Of a DNA stretch of 64,000 nt, positions 1 through 6,941 are shown one piece after another. The notes beneath the pieces are model-generated. The model was not told the origin of the DNA. It did no database searches and worked only from the letters and a program-made list of their open reading frames with translations. The stretch spans positions 1 to 64,000 of the forward strand of contig MKTY01000009.1 of NCBI GenBank assembly GCA_001898485.1. Direction: 5' to 3'. Within the stretch, counting starts at the first letter, position 1; each line of letters begins with the position of its first letter. Source of the DNA: Sphingobacteriales bacterium 46-32. Its GTDB lineage: Bacteria; Bacteroidota; Bacteroidia; Chitinophagales; Chitinophagaceae. The translations under genes were made by a program, and so were the position numbers.

Positions 1-250
1 AATGTGCCAGCGTGCTAATCACCCGCATTGCTTTCTTCGCAACCTGAATACGACAGGGAAATAGCAATAAAATAGTTCGCACACTGTACTGAAATACCAA
101 CAATGTTACAGGGGGGGCTTGCTTTTCCCAAAGCCTGCAAAAGCATCTGTATAAATCTGATTATCAAATTTCTTTGTTGGACGCATTTATTTTCCCCGGA
201 CAACAGTGATTGTCAAATCTTCAAATCAATCAGCGCATTATTAAAGTAAA
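1..250. other. Gene-free left edge made of repeats
   Basis: I see no credible gene. The first bases belong to the TGTGCTAA-type repeat family seen again at 7981-8017 and 8105-8156. From about 153 the sequence is a longer dispersed repeat (listed separately), followed by TCTTCAAA-type units. Any short frame here lacks family resemblance and a plausible start. Confidence 0.6.
153..240 (+). repeat. Dispersed repeat, copy A (CCGGACAACAGTGATT core)
   Basis: This block aligns over about 85 bases with 2190-2276, sharing CTGATTATCAAA, a CATTTATTTT stretch, CCGGACAACAGTGATT and AAATCTTCA in the same order, with a few substitutions and a 2-base length difference. A third, shorter copy lies inverted at about 2029-2066. 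It is intergenic and carries no protein signal. A small non-coding repeat element is the simplest reading. Confidence 0.75.
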
Positions 251-285
251 AGGGCAGAAGATATATTTCCTATACCTTCTGCCCT
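251..285 (-). terminator. Hairpin terminator of the dienelactone hydrolase gene
   Basis: AGGGCAGAAG (251-260) pairs perfectly with CTTCTGCCCT (276-285) across a 15-base loop. Read on the minus strand it is followed by a T-rich run (TTTTACTTT). It lies about 30 bases past the stop codon of the minus-strand gene ending at 314. Confidence 0.75.
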
Positions 286-301
286 CGACCTGAAATTTAG
301 A

Positions 302-325
302 ACTTACTACTTATTACTTAAATAC
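302..325. repeat. 7-bp ACTTATT-type tract overlapping a stop codon
   Basis: Three 7-base units (ACTTACT, ACTTATT, ACTTAAA) run across the end of the dienelactone hydrolase gene. The TAA stop (314-316 on the minus strand) straddles units two and three. The same unit family recurs at 47586-47618 and 47681-47727. Confidence 0.7.
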
Positions 326-1153
326 TTTTTCCAGGAACACTTTCATCTCGTTCCATGATGCCGTGTCTGCAGCGGCGTCATATTTAATAGGCATTTTGAA
401 TTTTTCACCCATCGCAGTTGCATTGGGATTGGTGAATGCATGGGTGGCGCCGTCATAGCCTTTGAAAGTGTAACTTTTGCCGGAGGCATCCATTTCTTTT
501 TTGAATTTTTCCACTTCTGTATTTGGCACAAATGGATCAGCATTGCCATGGCAAACCAGGATGTCTGCTTTCAGCTTGCTGGCATCAAGAGGCACTCCCA
601 AAAGGTTGCCGTGGAAGCTAACCACGCCTTTGAGGTTTTCGCCCAGGCGGGCCAGGTTCAGTACCTGTGCGCCACCAAAGCAATAACCGATAGCTGCAAT
701 ACGTGTGCTGTCTGTCTGTGTATAGCTTTTTAGCTTTGCCAGTGCTGCATCAAAGCGTGTCTGCATCATGATGGGGTCCTTGTAAAAGGGTATGGCATAT
801 TTGCCTGCAGAGTCGGGGTTGTCGGCAGTTTTTCCATTGCCGTAGAGGTCAATGGCCATTGCTATATAACCCAGATCGGCCAGTGAACGTGCCCGGCTTT
901 TAGCATAATCATTCAGTCCCCACCATTCGGGTATTACAATCACTGCAGGACGTGGTCCCTGTTTGTTTTCATCATATACCACGAATCCGTTCATGGAAAT
1001 ACCACCGCCGGTGTAGCTTATATTATCTTCTTTGATAGCGGGTGTGGTCACGGTGGGTTCAGCTTTAGGTTCTTCTTTGGCCGGCTCATTGTTGCAGGCA
1101 GCCAGCAATAAGGCAGCCAGCGCTGCTGTTGGTAATAGTTTCAATGCTTTCAT
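314..1153 (-). CDS. Dienelactone hydrolase family lipoprotein
   Basis: 279-residue alpha/beta hydrolase of the dienelactone hydrolase family. The N-terminus is a lipoprotein signal (ALLLAAC, lipidated Cys20), so the enzyme is probably anchored in the envelope. The family's Cys-His-Asp triad is visible: nucleophile Cys158 in GYCFGG, Asp206 in HGNADPFVP and His238 in GATHAF. The family hydrolyses dienelactones or other esters; the natural substrate here is unknown. It is a single gene, divergent from the racemase, with a hairpin terminator downstream. The last codon and stop are embedded in a 7-bp repeat tract. Confidence 0.93.
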   Translation of the reverse strand: MKALKLLPTAALAALLLAACNNEPAKEEPKAEPTVTTPAIKEDNISYTGGGISMNGFVVYDENKQGPRPAVIVIPEWWGLNDYAKSRARSLADLGYIAMAIDLYGNGKTADNPDSAGKYAIPFYKDPIMMQTRFDAALAKLKSYTQTDSTRIAAIGYCFGGAQVLNLARLGENLKGVVSFHGNLLGVPLDASKLKADILVCHGNADPFVPNTEVEKFKKEMDASGKSYTFKGYDGATHAFTNPNATAMGEKFKMPIKYDAAADTASWNEMKVFLEKVFK

Positions 1154-1295
1154 TGTTATGATATTGATGTAAGGTATAAGGAACTAAGCGGTATAAAGTT
1201 CAGAAAAGTTGCCCCACTGCACAAAAAATAAATGTACTTACAGGAATGGTGGGGCGGGTGCACCCGGAAATTTGGCGGTAAGCCGCGGTAATATC

Positions 1296-1303
1296 TATTT
1301 TTG
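1296..1303 (+). promoter_or_regulatory. TAnnTTTG -7 element of the racemase gene
   Basis: TATTTTTG matches the Bacteroidota -7 consensus TAnnTTTG. It ends only 4 bases before the ATG at 1308, so the predicted transcript would start at or very near the start codon. No clear -33 TTG is seen at ideal spacing. Confidence 0.55.
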
Positions 1304-1307
1304 CAGT

Positions 1308-2000
1308 ATGAAGACTATCGGACTTATAGGCGGCACCACCTGGTTGTCAACCATCGATTATTATCGGATCATCAACCAGCTTGTAAATGAGCGGTTGGGA
1401 GGCATGCATGCGGCCAAATTGATTCTGCATTCAGTAGATTATGGGGAAATAGTGCCACTGACTAAAGCGGGCAAATGGGATGAAATAGCGCAGATCATTG
1501 GGGATGCAGCCCGCAAGGCCGAGCAGGCCGGGGCTTCCTGCATTTTACTGTGTGCCAATACCATGCATGTGATCGCGTCTGAGATTCAGGCACAGATAGC
1601 CATTCCCGTCATTCATATAGCAGATGTATCAGCTGCTGCCATCCGGGCGCAACAGGTTAAACACGTGCTGCTTCTGGGCACCCGTTATACCATGAATGCA
1701 GCTTTTTACCCTGAATTGCTGGGGAAGAACGGCATCAAACTTACCATTCCCGATGCTGCCGATCAGGAGTATATCAACAATAGTATCTATGAAGAAATGG
1801 GTCGCGGCCTGTTTTTACCGGAAACGAAGGCTGGGTATCTCTCTATTATTGATAAATATACCGCGCAGGGTATCGATGGGGTGATTATGGGCTGTACCGA
1901 AATTCCATTGCTGCTAAGTGCAGACGACAGTCATCTGCCTCTGTTTGATACTACCCGCATTCATGCAACGGCGGCGGTAGATTATGTATTGAATAGCTGA
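1308..2000 (+). CDS. Aspartate/glutamate racemase family protein
   Basis: 230 residues from the ATG at 1308. This start is preferred over a frame extension to 1209 because the protein begins MKTIGLIGGTTW, the conserved start of the family. PLP-independent racemases use two cysteines, and both are present: Cys82 in LLCANTMH and Cys196 in MGCTEIP. The family interconverts L- and D-Asp or Glu. Substrate preference cannot be read from sequence, though the length and GGTTW start resemble the YgeA-type broad-specificity group. It is a single gene with a TAnnTTTG promoter almost touching the start and a small hairpin just after the stop. Confidence 0.93.
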   Translation: MKTIGLIGGTTWLSTIDYYRIINQLVNERLGGMHAAKLILHSVDYGEIVPLTKAGKWDEIAQIIGDAARKAEQAGASCILLCANTMHVIASEIQAQIAIPVIHIADVSAAAIRAQQVKHVLLLGTRYTMNAAFYPELLGKNGIKLTIPDAADQEYINNSIYEEMGRGLFLPETKAGYLSIIDKYTAQGIDGVIMGCTEIPLLLSADDSHLPLFDTTRIHATAAVDYVLNS

Positions 2001-2005
2001 GGCAA

Positions 2006-2021
2006 GAACCGGCAACGGTTC
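2006..2021 (+). terminator. Short hairpin after the racemase stop
   Basis: GAACCG and CGGTTC pair perfectly around a GCAA tetraloop, five bases past the stop codon. There is no T-run, so termination at this site is uncertain. Confidence 0.35.
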
Positions 2022-2028
2022 GCGTTAG

Positions 2029-2066
2029 CTCTTCAAATTGCCAAATCACTGTTGTCCGGGGAAATA
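2029..2066 (-). repeat. Dispersed repeat, inverted partial copy C
   Basis: Read on the minus strand, this has the ATTTCCCCGGACAACAGTGATT core of copies A and B (153-240, 2190-2276). It faces copy B, giving an imperfect inverted pair around the intervening 120 bases. Confidence 0.65.
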
Positions 2067-2092
2067 TCTTTATCTGTGGCATTCTACGTTTT

Positions 2093-2141
2093 CTGCAGAC
2101 AAAATCTCCCGCAGATGGCGCAGATTTACGCAGATAAATCC
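2093..2141. repeat. CGCAGAT-type intergenic repeat tract
   Basis: Contains CTGCAGAC, CGCAGATGGCGCAGATT and ACGCAGATAAATCC in tandem. Related units occur at 5951-6050. Non-coding. Confidence 0.55.
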
Positions 2142-2189
2142 TTCCTGATTTTTTCAAACTGAATGACAGGTAAGTATGCGCTGTTTTTC

Positions 2190-2276
2190 AAATCTGATTA
2201 TCAAACCTCTTTTTTGTTACATTTATTTTCTCCGGACAACAGTGATTGACAAATCTTCAGATCCACTGGCACATTA
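2190..2276 (+). repeat. Dispersed repeat, copy B
   Basis: Aligns end to end with 153-240 in the same orientation, including CTGATTATCAAA and CCGGACAACAGTGATT, and continues into AAATCTTCA units. See copy A. Confidence 0.75.
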
Positions 2277-2499
2277 AACAGATTCGCACATTCTCCCCCG
2301 CCATCTTCAAATCATATTTAGAGTGCCCTGAATTGCCGACCAGCGTTCGGAACCCTGAACCGAGCGTGGCAACAGGCGATGATAGTAGTACTGCAGCTGG
2401 GCAAAAAAGTATAAATGTTTAAAAGTTTAAAGGGCGCAAAGCAAATAAAGGACGCAAAGAAGTCATTGGCACATTAACCCATTGGCATATTCTCGCTCA

Positions 2500-2533
2500 T
2501 CTTCAAATCTTCAAATTGGCAAATCTTCACATC
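2500..2533. repeat. 8-bp TCTTCAAA tract
   Basis: Successive 8-base units TCTTCAAA, TCTTCAAA, TTGGCAAA, TCTTCACA. The strict 8-base period is the notable feature. The same family occurs at 2659-2698. Confidence 0.75.
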
Positions 2534-2587
2534 CATTAGCATATCTGCACATTCTCATTCTTCTTTCAGACATTCGCAATCGCAGAG

Positions 2588-2609
2588 GGCCCGCGAAGCA
2601 TCGCGGGCC
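2588..2609. repeat. GC-rich hairpin GGCCCGCGA-AGCA-TCGCGGGCC
   Basis: Nine-base perfect arms around AGCA, followed by TACAGG. The loop-proximal AGCA and the TACAGG flank resemble the hairpins at 52071-52232 (GCCCCGCAATGCTTTGCGGGGC, then TACAGG), so this may be a diverged member of the same palindromic repeat family. Confidence 0.6.
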
Positions 2610-2658
2610 TACAGGTTAAAATATCTTCCAATTCATCAGCCCACACCCGCTCTCTGCA

Positions 2659-2710
2659 TCTTCAAATCTTCAAATTTTTAAATCGCCAAATCCATCAGCA
2701 CATTATTCAT
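2659..2710. repeat. 8-bp tract running into the GIN-domain gene stop
   Basis: Units TCTTCAAA, TCTTCAAA, TTTTTAAA, TCGCCAAA, TCCATCAG follow an exact 8-base period. They continue into GCACATTATT, whose TTA (2703-2705) is the stop codon of the minus-strand gene. Confidence 0.75.
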
Positions 2711-3407
2711 TTATAACCTTCCCGTTGCCACTGGTTGAAAAGTGTGTAGTGGGAGGATTGCCGCGATAATATACCCGGCTTTCTCCGCTGGCTTCTGCAA
2801 AGATCATTTGAGTGGGTTGTACATAGGCTCTGGCAGTGCCGGAAGTACTGATATCAACTTCTGTGGCTTTTACATCATACCCATGCAGGCGCGCTGCACC
2901 GCTGATGGTGCCATACAGGCTTTCCGTATCGCCGCTCAGGTGTAATACCGAAGTGCCCGACAGGTCTACCTGGGCATTGATGCCGGTGCCTGTCATATTA
3001 CATTCAGATACGCCGGCAAGTACATTGCGAATGACAGTTTGCTGTCCGCCAAATCCACTGATTTCGGCACGGGCAGCGCCATCCAGTTGTACGCTGACGA
3101 GATGCGGTAAGACCACCGTAATATCTACAGGCTGCCGATCGTTATCAAACCGGTCATATTCGAAACTGAGTATGCCACCGGTACCATTTACCACCCGCAG
3201 ATCGTCGAGATCATTGGAACAGCCGGTAGCTTTTACCTGAAACTGTTCTCCTTTGGTTATTTTAATGCGGAATGTTTCGCCGGCGGCAATTTTGCTGAAG
3301 CCGGTACTCGAATAGCTTCGTTCTTCCTGCGCAGTGCAGATTCTTTTTTCTTTCTCACATGCTGCCAGCACTACCAGCATACATGATAACACGATCCATT
3401 TTTTCAT
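2703..3407 (-). CDS. GIN-domain (DUF2807) lipoprotein
   Basis: Secreted protein with the head GIN / DUF2807 fold, a right-handed beta-helix-like domain common in Bacteroidota. The chosen start (ATG at 3407) gives MKKWIVLSCMLVVLAACEK, a clean lipoprotein signal with lipobox LAAC; a 13-codon upstream extension would spoil it. Repeated LxxVQLDGAARAEISG- and SGTSVLHLSGD-type strands are typical. The family's function is unknown, and an adhesin-like surface role is often proposed. It is a single gene. Its stop codon lies in a repeat tract (2659-2710). Confidence 0.88.
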   Translation of the reverse strand: MKKWIVLSCMLVVLAACEKEKRICTAQEERSYSSTGFSKIAAGETFRIKITKGEQFQVKATGCSNDLDDLRVVNGTGGILSFEYDRFDNDRQPVDITVVLPHLVSVQLDGAARAEISGFGGQQTVIRNVLAGVSECNMTGTGINAQVDLSGTSVLHLSGDTESLYGTISGAARLHGYDVKATEVDISTSGTARAYVQPTQMIFAEASGESRVYYRGNPPTTHFSTSGNGKVINE

Positions 3408-3531
3408 ACGTTTAAGGTCAATTGGTTTTTGGCAGGTTTGACACAAAACCCAGACCTAACGTTGCAGCAAATCGGGCGATTGGGACGAGCGGAGGGAGTT
3501 GTTAACGTATTTTAAGAAATGGAAAGAATAA

Positions 3532-3640
3532 GGTATAAAGAGTATAAAGGGTTTAAAAGGTTTAAAGAGTGGCGGTAACAGGAAACAGTTATTATTTCTG
3601 TAGCATCTCTTCCCTTTAAACCCTTTATACTCTTTATACC
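3532..3640. repeat. Long inverted pair of GTATAAAG-type repeats
   Basis: The left arm (3532-3560) and right arm (3613-3640) are reverse complements over about 27 bases. Both are built from GTATAAAG/GTTTAAAG units of 8-9 bases, and they are separated by about 52 bases. The structure begins 13 bases beyond the stop of the carboxylate-amine ligase gene and could act as its terminator or as an mRNA 3'-end stabiliser. Similar unpaired units occur at 15772-15859, 2409-2432 and the right edge of the window. Confidence 0.8.
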
Positions 3641-3652
3641 CTTTATACTTGC

Positions 3653-4762
3653 TTACACTCCAGCCAGAAACTGATTCTGGATATACTCTACCACCGAGGA
3701 AAGATTTTTGGTTTGTTCAAAAACGGCCAGCTGGCGGTCGCCGCCTGTACCATTTTCGAGAATCTTGTGAACATATGCCACGCGGTGGCGGCTACCCAGG
3801 TGGTCGAGTACCGGGTCAATAAAATCGAGCAGCTCATAAATAAGTGCCCGCGTATTTACTTCTTCCTCCTTACCAAAATCGATGAGGTAACCATCTACAC
3901 CATAACGGCTGGCGCGCCATTTATTTTCATTGAGCAGTGCGCGGGAATACTGGATAAAATTCAGGTTTTTGGAACGCAGCATATAAATGCGGGCGCAGAG
4001 TGCCTGAAACAGAGCGGCCAGTGCAATGGTTTCATCAACTGTCATGGGAATATCGCAGATCCGGAATTCTACAGTGTTGAAAAACGGATGTACGCGCAGA
4101 TCCCACCAGATCTTTTTTGCGTTGTCGATGCAGTTCGTTTTGATCAGCAGTTTTACATAGTTGTCGTATGCTTCGATGCTTTCGAATGCATCGGGTATGC
4201 CGGTGCGGGGAAATTTGTCAAATACCTTTGTGCGGAACGATTTGTATCCCGTTTTGCGGCCTTCCCAGAAGGGGGAGTTGGTGCTTAAGGCAAATACGTG
4301 AGGCAGAAAATAACGGGTAGAGTTGGCAATATGGTTGGCCATCTCGCGGCTTTCCATTCCTACGTGTACATGCAGGCCAAAAATGAGGTTACTGCGGGCT
4401 GCTTCCTGCAGCTCATTCACGATCTCATTGTAGCGGATATGGTCGGTAATCAACTGGCTCTCCCAATGGCTGAATGGGTGGGTGCCGGATGCTCCCATAG
4501 CAAGGCCCAGGCTGCCGGCAATATCGGAGATCGTTTTGCGGAGCGTGCTTACATCGGCATGGGCTTCGTCTACATTGGCACATATATCTGTACCTACTTC
4601 CACTACAGCCTGATGCATTTCGGCTTTCACCTTATCCTTGATCACTTTTTGTCCTTCCTGCACAATTTTCTGCTCATGGCTCTTCAATTCACGGGTAGTG
4701 GGATCCAGTACCATGTACTCCTCTTCAACGCCCAGGGTAAAGCTTTTATAGTTTAATGTCAT
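3653..4762 (-). CDS. Carboxylate-amine ligase (GCS2 / YbdK family)
   Basis: 369 residues, full length for the GCS2 group of glutamate-cysteine ligase-like enzymes. The family ligates an amine to a carboxylate (gamma-Glu-Cys in characterised members) with ATP. Visible marks are GVEEEYMVLDP at 11-21 and the HVHVGM metal/active-site strand at 131-136, with a conserved EFRICDIPMT region late in the protein. It follows the ATP-grasp gene by 50 bases on the same strand, so the two are probably co-transcribed and may act in sequence on one small molecule. The substrate is not evident; glutathione-like thiol synthesis is one option. Confidence 0.9.
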   Translation of the reverse strand: MTLNYKSFTLGVEEEYMVLDPTTRELKSHEQKIVQEGQKVIKDKVKAEMHQAVVEVGTDICANVDEAHADVSTLRKTISDIAGSLGLAMGASGTHPFSHWESQLITDHIRYNEIVNELQEAARSNLIFGLHVHVGMESREMANHIANSTRYFLPHVFALSTNSPFWEGRKTGYKSFRTKVFDKFPRTGIPDAFESIEAYDNYVKLLIKTNCIDNAKKIWWDLRVHPFFNTVEFRICDIPMTVDETIALAALFQALCARIYMLRSKNLNFIQYSRALLNENKWRASRYGVDGYLIDFGKEEEVNTRALIYELLDFIDPVLDHLGSRHRVAYVHKILENGTGGDRQLAVFEQTKNLSSVVEYIQNQFLAGV

Positions 4763-4812
4763 ATTGATCGGTTACTTGTTGTGGTTCTTTAAGGTTGGTT
4801 CACCGGTGCTGT

Positions 4813-5763
4813 TCAGGTCAGTGGATGGCGTTGTGAGCTGCGTTTTACATATTCGCCCCATGTCAGGTTATCGCCCCCATTGTTGGCCAGCGCTTTTTCA
4901 ATAGCATAATTGGCGGAGGTTTCCACCACCCACTCAAAATTTTCTTCACCCACACTGGCAAGATCGGCATCGGGAGCAGGGTTGCAGAAATCGATGGCAT
5001 AGGGAATACCATCGCGTATTGCCAGTTCCACCGTATTAAAATCATAACCCAGGTACTGATTGATGCGGAGTACGATATCTGTCATCTGTTGCAGGCGCTC
5101 GGGTGAGGGTTTGAAATCGGCCACATACCGCAGATGATGCGGATTGCGCGGCTCGTAGGGCATAATACGCACATGTTTGCCGCCTATGCAATAACAGCGG
5201 TAATATTCATCAAACACGATTTCTTCCTGCAGCAGCATCACCAGTTGTCCGGTTTCGCTGTGTTTTTGAAAGAACTCTTCTGCATTGCGGAGTTTATATA
5301 CATGTTTCCAGCCGCCGCCGGCAAAGGGCTTCATATAGGCCGGAAAGCCTACATAGTTGAAAATAGACTCCCAGTCGAGGGGGAAAGCAAGGTTACTGAA
5401 TGATTCATCCGATGTGTCATCAGGCAGATCGCGGCTGGGCAGGATCGCTGTTTTAGGAACGGGTACCCCCACTTTTGTCATCAGGCAGTTGTTGAAATAT
5501 TTATCATCTGCACTCCACCAGAACGGGTTATTGATAACTGCGGTACCGGTAAGGGCGGCGTTTTTGAGCCAGGTACGGTAAAAAGGAACATCCTGCGAAA
5601 TCCGGTCGATAATGACGGCATAACCACTGGGCTCGCCCTGCATGGCTTTGTCAATACGTACGGGTTCAGCTGTAATGCCGGGAATATTTTTGCTGTTGAC
5701 CCGGCTCACAAAGGCTTCGGGAAAAGAGCGTTCTTTACCATGGAGAATGCCAATCTTTTTCAT
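4813..5763 (-). CDS. ATP-grasp protein (RimK/GshB-like ligase)
   Basis: 316 residues from the ATG at 5763; a TTG two codons upstream also exists. It opens MKKIGILHGKERSFPEAF. The central ATP-grasp region includes YMKPFAGGGWKHVYKL and VMLLQEEIVFDEYYRCYCIGG, and the C-terminal metal-binding strand is VELAIRDGIPYAIDFCNPAPD. ATP-grasp enzymes form an acyl-phosphate and ligate an amine to it. It is first in a two-gene unit with the GCS2-type ligase, an arrangement in which both amide-bond-forming steps of a peptide-like metabolite could be encoded. The product is unknown. Confidence 0.88.
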   Translation of the reverse strand: MKKIGILHGKERSFPEAFVSRVNSKNIPGITAEPVRIDKAMQGEPSGYAVIIDRISQDVPFYRTWLKNAALTGTAVINNPFWWSADDKYFNNCLMTKVGVPVPKTAILPSRDLPDDTSDESFSNLAFPLDWESIFNYVGFPAYMKPFAGGGWKHVYKLRNAEEFFQKHSETGQLVMLLQEEIVFDEYYRCYCIGGKHVRIMPYEPRNPHHLRYVADFKPSPERLQQMTDIVLRINQYLGYDFNTVELAIRDGIPYAIDFCNPAPDADLASVGEENFEWVVETSANYAIEKALANNGGDNLTWGEYVKRSSQRHPLT

Positions 5764-5864
5764 AAACAAGTTTTTTGGATAGATAAAAGGTGCCTTTGCT
5801 GTTGCGAAAGGGGCTGTACCAAATTTATTTTTTCAGGATCACATAAACAAATTAACTATTGGGT

Positions 5865-5939
5865 ATGGAGGGAAAGAAAAATGAACTGTTTAAATTAATG
5901 AAAGAAATGCAGAAAAAAGCAGTTGGTGACTCAATTTGA
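5865..5939 (+). CDS. Possible 24-residue basic peptide
   Basis: ATG-to-TGA frame giving MEGKKNELFKLMKEMQKKAVGDSI. It is Lys-rich and would form an amphipathic helix. No homologue is recognised, and the AT-rich base composition alone could produce such a frame. It is listed because a plausible start and stop lie in an otherwise empty gap; coding status is doubtful. Confidence 0.2.
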   Translation: MEGKKNELFKLMKEMQKKAVGDSI

Positions 5940-5950
5940 AAGCCCGGGAA

Positions 5951-6050
5951 GGATTTATCTGTGTATATCTGGCCATCTTAGAGAAATTATGCCTGCAGAC
6001 GGCGCAGATAAAAGATTACGCAGGGGCAGAATCATGCTGCAATCTGCAAG
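5951..6050. repeat. CGCAGAT-type intergenic repeat tract
   Basis: Contains ATCTG units and CTGCAGACGGCGCAGATAA, then ATTACGCAG, matching the tract at 2093-2141 in unit and order. It lies just upstream of the esterase promoter. Confidence 0.5.
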
Positions 6051-6115
6051 GGAGGGCTACTAAAAATAAGCTCCTGAAACATTTTTGTAAACGCAGCGAT
6101 TTATCGTTGAATCCT

Positions 6116-6123
6116 TATTTTTG
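6116..6123 (+). promoter_or_regulatory. TAnnTTTG -7 element of the esterase gene
   Basis: TATTTTTG lies 5 bases before the ATG at 6129, the same geometry as at 1296-1303. It predicts a leaderless or nearly leaderless mRNA. Confidence 0.55.
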
Positions 6124-6128
6124 AATCC

Positions 6129-6941
6129 ATGCAACTGCTCAATGTGCCAGGACTGATGATTGAAAACTGCCAGCTGGAATCGCTGTATCTGCAGCGTACT
6201 GTGGAAATCGACTTTTATTTGCCCATTCACGTAACTCATCCCGAAGAGATGAGCCTGCTGATCCTCAACGACGGGCAGAATATGGAGGAAATGGGTTTTG
6301 CCGGTATTTTATCTGAGCTCTATACTGCGGGAGCCATCAGGCCGCTTTTTTGTGCTGCAGTACATGCGGGTACTGACCGTAAAATGGAGTATGGTATCTC
6401 GGGTCATCCCGATTACCTGGGCCGCGGTGCTCATGCCGGTCAGTATACTTCCTTTATACTGGAAGAATTGCTTCCGCACATCCGGAAGACCTATGCTATC
6501 CGCTCCTTTGCAGAGCAGGCTTTTGCCGGTTTTTCGCTGGGGGGATTGATGGCGCTGGATATAGTATGGAATCACCCGGCTTTATTTACAAAAGCGGGCG
6601 TGTTTTCGGGCTCGCTGTGGTGGCGCAGCATTGATCAGGACCAGGCTGCCTATGATGATCAGTTGCACCGGATTATGCACCAGGTTATCCGGCAGGGTGA
6701 TTATCACCCCGGACAACGTTTCTTTTTTCAGAGCGGAAACATGGATGAAACCAATGACCGCAACAATAATGGTATTATTGATTCCATCGATGATACGCTC
6801 GATCTTATGCAGGAGCTGGTCAATAAAGGATATGACCGGCAAAAGGATATATATTATCTCGAAATGGCCGATGGCCGTCATGATATACCTACCTGGGGCA
6901 GGGCTATGCCTGTCTTTCTGAAATGGGGATGGGGGATTTAA
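6129..6941 (+). CDS. Esterase D/enterochelin-esterase-like hydrolase
   Basis: 270-residue alpha/beta hydrolase of the putative esterase family. Nucleophile Ser136 lies in the GFSLGG elbow, His251 in DGRHDIPTWG is the likely catalytic His, and Asp206 is a candidate acid. There is no signal peptide, so it is probably cytoplasmic. An insert at 210-221 (DRNNNGIIDSID) matches the 12-residue EF-hand calcium loop at positions 1, 3, 5, 6, 8, 9 and 12, which suggests a bound Ca2+. Its stop codon overlaps by 4 bases the stop of the convergent YdjM-like gene. Confidence 0.87.
   Translation: MQLLNVPGLMIENCQLESLYLQRTVEIDFYLPIHVTHPEEMSLLILNDGQNMEEMGFAGILSELYTAGAIRPLFCAAVHAGTDRKMEYGISGHPDYLGRGAHAGQYTSFILEELLPHIRKTYAIRSFAEQAFAGFSLGGLMALDIVWNHPALFTKAGVFSGSLWWRSIDQDQAAYDDQLHRIMHQVIRQGDYHPGQRFFFQSGNMDETNDRNNNGIIDSIDDTLDLMQELVNKGYDRQKDIYYLEMADGRHDIPTWGRAMPVFLKWGWGI

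Larger units (their letters stand above)
2022..2702. other. Repeat mosaic between racemase and GIN-domain gene
   Basis: About 680 bases without a convincing gene, packed with repeat families. From left to right: an inverted copy of the CCGGACAACAGTGATT repeat (about 2029-2066), CGCAGAT-type units (2093-2141), copy B of the dispersed repeat (2190-2276), GTATAAA/GTTTAAAG units (2409-2432), GCGCAAAG units (2433-2459), TCTTCAAA units (2500-2533 and 2659-2698) and a GC-rich hairpin (2588-2609). A start-less minus-strand frame at about 2312-2412 reads like the tail of a protein (contains YYYHRLLPRSVQGSERW) and may be a gene remnant. Confidence 0.65.
5764..6115. other. Intergenic region with repeat and possible micro-ORF
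   Basis: A gap of about 350 bases between divergent genes. It holds a possible 24-codon ORF (5865-5939, listed separately) and CGCAGAT-type repeat units at 5951-6050 related to 2093-2141. The rightmost part leads into the promoter of the esterase gene. I see no other feature. Confidence 0.5.

Noticed and set aside
15-203. 62-codon minus-strand frame at the left edge
   Set aside because: It lies over a dispersed repeat and has no family resemblance.
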